Shown: in pieces, positions 31,684 through 34,432 of the stretch
Numbering within the stretch: position 1 is the first letter of the stretch
How the letters are laid out: every line of letters starts with the position of its first letter
Assembly (NCBI GenBank): GCA_024639085.1
Contig: JAHEJB010000015.1
Span: 1 to 34,432 of the forward strand
DNA length: 34,432 nucleotides
Source of the DNA: Rubricoccaceae bacterium
GTDB lineage: Bacteria > Bacteroidota > Rhodothermia > Rhodothermales > Rubricoccaceae
Reading direction: 5' to 3'
The notes under the pieces: model-generated
What the model was told of the DNA's origin: nothing
Databases searched by the model: none
The model's input: the letters and a program-made list of their open reading frames with translations, nothing else
Program-made: the position numbers and the translations under genes

Positions 31684-34431
31684 CTATTTGACCAGCATAA
31701 GGCGTCCAGTTAACAGCTGCCCCTCTGCACGGAGTGTGTAGACATACACACCGCTCGGAAGCGAGGAAGCATCGAATTGCGCCGTGTGGCTTCCGGCTTC
31801 CTGCACGCCGTTTGCCAGTAAGGCGACGCGCTGCCCAAGTGTATTGTAAACGGACAATTCAACCTGGCCGCGTTCGGCGAGTGCGTATGTGATCGTAGAT
31901 GTGGGATTAAAGGGGTTGGGATACGCCCCGAGAAGCTCCGTGGCTACGAGTTGATTCGCCGCGATACCGTTTTCCGGCATTGTCGCATTGTCGCCACCCT
32001 CCACTAGTTCTCCGTTCAAGAGATCAATCGTGGCGACGTTCGAGCAATCGCCGCCGGACTCTGTTTCGCACACCTGATACGTATATGTGCTGTTGGGATT
32101 ACGACCGAGATTGTCCGAATATGAGCCGTCGTCTCTCGTCCGCTTGATGAAATTCCCATCTCGGGAAACTTCGACTCGGCCGCCATCCGAAGGACTCCAG
32201 GAAAGGTCGACGTAGGTGCGTCCTCTCCGCGCTCGGGAGCTCAGGACAAGAGTAATCGGGTCGCCGCCCGGCTCCGTGACCGTGACTGACTGCGAAGCTG
32301 TGTCCGTCGCACCCTCGTTGTCGGTGACTTGAAGAGCGACGGTGTACGTGTTACCACTTCCGTAGGAGTATGATGGGTTCTGCCCGGATGAGCTGCCGCC
32401 ATCTCCAAATGTCCAGCTCCAGCTGACAACGGAACCGTCTGAGTCAGAACTTTGATCGGTAAAGTCGCAGTCCAAATCGGTACAAGAGAACGAGAATGCA
32501 GCATTTGGTGGCGCGTTACCCGTTGGCGGAAGATCAAACGCCTCCGTGTTATCCGAGTTAGTGCCAGAACTTCCTTGGCTTGCACTGAAGCCTAAACCGC
32601 GGCGTGCAAAAGCTGCCCAAAGATCGTCGCTATGGGCACCGCCATAAAGTGCGACGTCGGCGGCGAGGATTGCATCGCGGCCGTCAACGAATCCGGGCGA
32701 ACACGGCTGAAGCTTCAAGCCCTCTGTCACGAGGTTTAGCATGATCTGATTCCCGGCCGTACCGCCAGCATTGTAGAGGTCGGCGCTGAATCCATGCAGG
32801 TCAATCATGTCCCAAGTGACTTCCCATAGAATCGTTGCCCAAACGAAGCCTACCCCGTGAGGAGCGGTCTGAAAACGGGAATCCTGATAGGTAAACCCAT
32901 TGATGCCGAAGTTCGTCGAGTAAGGTGCTGGTCGGATACCGTCGCCGGTAGTACCCTCACCGGTAAGCGAATAGGTAGCTACGCCGCGCCGGTCGGCCCG
33001 GGCATCACCCGGCTCGATTGTCGTAATCACACCGTACCAGTCACTCCAGCCCTCTCCCATTTGCTCGGCATTGTTCAGGCAGGCGGTTGTACCAGGCCCA
33101 CCGGTCAGCCGATTAGAGATGCCGTGCGAAATCTCGTGCTGAATGACGACCGTGTCGAAATCCGTGTCCGCGTCCGGGTTAGGAGTCGTGCACAGATACA
33201 TATTCATAGTCGGATTATTTCCGTCACTCGGCGTGCCAAAATTGGCGTTACAGTTACCCGATGCCTGTACGTTGGCATTGATCCGGTCGCTTCCGAGGCC
33301 ACCATTCCCATAGTTGTTTTCCTGGAAATTCCCTGCCGCCTCATCAAAACCATACTGATAGGTGATGTCGTGGAAGACGTTGCTGTGGTAGAAGGTGTTT
33401 GTTATTGCTGCAGGGACGTAGTTGATGGGCGAAATAGAAAAGTCGGCCGGGTTGTCGAAAATCAGCGATCCGCCGCCATTCGGGCGGGTAGCGCCTTTGT
33501 GCGCATCGACGTTATTGCCTGTCGTAAGTGTTGATTCGGCACCTGGCACTCCATTCGTGTCGTGCCAGCCAAAAGGAGACGCTGTTCCATTGTCTGGATT
33601 CGCGTGGAGTGTTCGACCATCCGACGGTGCGGACGGACTCGAGTGGTTTGGAGATTCAACCGGGAGTTGGAAGACGCGGTACGAGCCAACCAAGGCAGCA
33701 GGAGCCATGGAGGTAAAGGCATGCTCTTCTGTCCGAATCGGCAGAAAGCTGGTGGCGGTAACAGAAAGGTTGCTTTCATAGGATGCCGTTCCCCACGTGT
33801 CATTTACTGTCAGATTGACTCGAGCGACTTCATGGCCATCTAAGGCATCCACGTAAACCAGCCAGTACTCGCTTTGGGCCTGGAGACCCATTTCTACCTC
33901 CCAGGCGAGCCGGTACTCCTGATTCCGATCCTGCGTATACACCAATTTGGCCCGAACCTCGTTATTGGCAATACCGTTCGCCAAAAACGACGTTTCCTGG
34001 CTCTCGCTCCTGCCCAGTTCGTTTGCTCTCAGAGATGGAGGGTTGGACACAGCGATCAAATCCATTGCTCTCAATGCCGCAGTCAAAGCGTCTACGGAGG
34101 GCACTCCAGGGCTTATGCGCATGTTCAGCTGCGAAACCATTTGGCCCGCTGTATGGAAGACCTTGCCTTCGCGGTCGACGTTGACGGTCATTTCTGATCC
34201 GACAACCTCAATGCCATCTATCGACTGCCGGAGATAGACATGCGAGGAACCGCTTCGTCGGCTAATAAAGGCATCGGTTATGATTAGCTCAGCAACATCG
34301 CCTGAGGAGAGACCGTTCGATGTTGCATGCTGCTGAACGTGCGTGATTGCTGTCTGGATGTGTGACTGTTGAGCAGAAGCTGCCAGCGGCCCAATAAGCG
34401 CCACAAGAAGGATTAGAGAGATGAAGCGCAT
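31684..34431 (-). CDS. secreted M36 (fungalysin-type) metalloprotease with PKD and T9SS sorting domains
   Basis: Exported zinc endopeptidase of 915 residues. In order: signal peptide MRFISLILLVALIGPLAASA (1-20), a propeptide with FTP-like sequence (about 35-200), the M36 catalytic domain with zinc motif H432-E-I-S-H436 and third ligand E460 in QMGEGWSDWYG, a PKD domain (about 640-735, with WSWTFGDGGSSSGQNPSYSYGS), an FN3-like domain (about 735-815), and a C-terminal type IX sorting domain (about 835-915) with YPNPFNPTSTITYAL and SGVYVYTLRAEG. The protein is expected to be secreted across the outer membrane by the Por system and cleaved at its C-terminal signal. The start lies 1 base from the window edge and the gene is complete. 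Terminator follows. Confidence 0.96.
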   Translation of the reverse strand: MRFISLILLVALIGPLAASAQQSHIQTAITHVQQHATSNGLSSGDVAELIITDAFISRRSGSSHVYLRQSIDGIEVVGSEMTVNVDREGKVFHTAGQMVSQLNMRISPGVPSVDALTAALRAMDLIAVSNPPSLRANELGRSESQETSFLANGIANNEVRAKLVYTQDRNQEYRLAWEVEMGLQAQSEYWLVYVDALDGHEVARVNLTVNDTWGTASYESNLSVTATSFLPIRTEEHAFTSMAPAALVGSYRVFQLPVESPNHSSPSAPSDGRTLHANPDNGTASPFGWHDTNGVPGAESTLTTGNNVDAHKGATRPNGGGSLIFDNPADFSISPINYVPAAITNTFYHSNVFHDITYQYGFDEAAGNFQENNYGNGGLGSDRINANVQASGNCNANFGTPSDGNNPTMNMYLCTTPNPDADTDFDTVVIQHEISHGISNRLTGGPGTTACLNNAEQMGEGWSDWYGVITTIEPGDARADRRGVATYSLTGEGTTGDGIRPAPYSTNFGINGFTYQDSRFQTAPHGVGFVWATILWEVTWDMIDLHGFSADLYNAGGTAGNQIMLNLVTEGLKLQPCSPGFVDGRDAILAADVALYGGAHSDDLWAAFARRGLGFSASQGSSGTNSDNTEAFDLPPTGNAPPNAAFSFSCTDLDCDFTDQSSDSDGSVVSWSWTFGDGGSSSGQNPSYSYGSGNTYTVALQVTDNEGATDTASQSVTVTEPGGDPITLVLSSRARRGRTYVDLSWSPSDGGRVEVSRDGNFIKRTRDDGSYSDNLGRNPNSTYTYQVCETESGGDCSNVATIDLLNGELVEGGDNATMPENGIAANQLVATELLGAYPNPFNPTSTITYALAERGQVELSVYNTLGQRVALLANGVQEAGSHTAQFDASSLPSGVYVYTLRAEGQLLTGRLMLVK

Positions 34432-34432
34432 G

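Noticed and set aside
33874-34237. Open frames antisense to the M36 protease (and similar ones at 32857-33843)
   Set aside because: They are shadows of the protease gene, which has complete domains and its own terminator on the other strand.
1-34432. CRISPR arrays, insertion sequences, prophage or plasmid origin
   Set aside because: No spaced direct repeats, transposase or integrase motifs, or phage structural genes were seen in any frame.

Overview
The window reads as a chromosomal segment from a Bacteroidota-type bacterium, most likely of the Rhodothermales/Balneolales branch. The evidence is a secreted M36 metalloprotease ending in a type IX secretion (Por) sorting domain of the 'YPNPFNP' kind, poor Shine-Dalgarno sites in front of most genes, a cbb3 oxidase with separate ccoN and ccoO genes, and a medium GC content. 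Genes are densely packed and many start codons overlap the preceding stop (ATGA, TGATG, GTGA). I see no insertion sequence, prophage or CRISPR array.

Region 1 (1-14484) is a respiratory locus split in two. First come the structural genes ccoN (cut by the window edge), ccoO, ccoQ, a one-haem ccoP, and ccoG. Last come the assembly genes: a very short FixH-like membrane protein, the copper ATPase ccoI, ccoS (too short for many gene callers), and a tail-anchored protein with an FN3-like fold. Between the halves sits a phosphate/polyphosphate block (4245-10943). It holds a double-domain universal stress protein, a PGM1-type ATP-grasp ligase, a CHAD-domain protein, a Na+/phosphate symporter with a PhoU-like tail, and two overlapping PPK2 genes that look like the two halves of a polyphosphate:AMP phosphotransferase. 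The Usp/ATP-grasp/CHAD trio, translationally coupled and next to PPK2 and Pi uptake, is the best candidate here for an undescribed system.

Region 2 (14541-20914) is the glyoxylate shunt: a DUF5661 small protein, a RamB/ScfR-type regulator reading leftward, and, divergent from it, malate synthase, isocitrate lyase, a strong hairpin, and alanine-glyoxylate-type aminotransferase. A perfect 14-bp palindrome lies in the divergent promoter region. tRNA-Pro(CGG) follows.

Region 3 (21061-27473) holds long-chain acyl-CoA synthetase with a small membrane protein downstream, divergent valS, and three small lipoproteins with a shared terminator. Region 4 (27667-34431) holds a type III polyketide synthase translationally coupled to a UbiG-like methyltransferase, a DinB-fold protein, a membrane-anchored beta-rich protein, an L,D-transpeptidase, a decayed tRNA, and the M36 protease with its terminator.

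Together the genes describe an aerobe or microaerobe that respires with a high-affinity oxidase, stores and uses polyphosphate, grows on acetate or fatty acids (FadD plus glyoxylate shunt), and secretes protease. All functions are inferred from reading the sequence; no database search was run.
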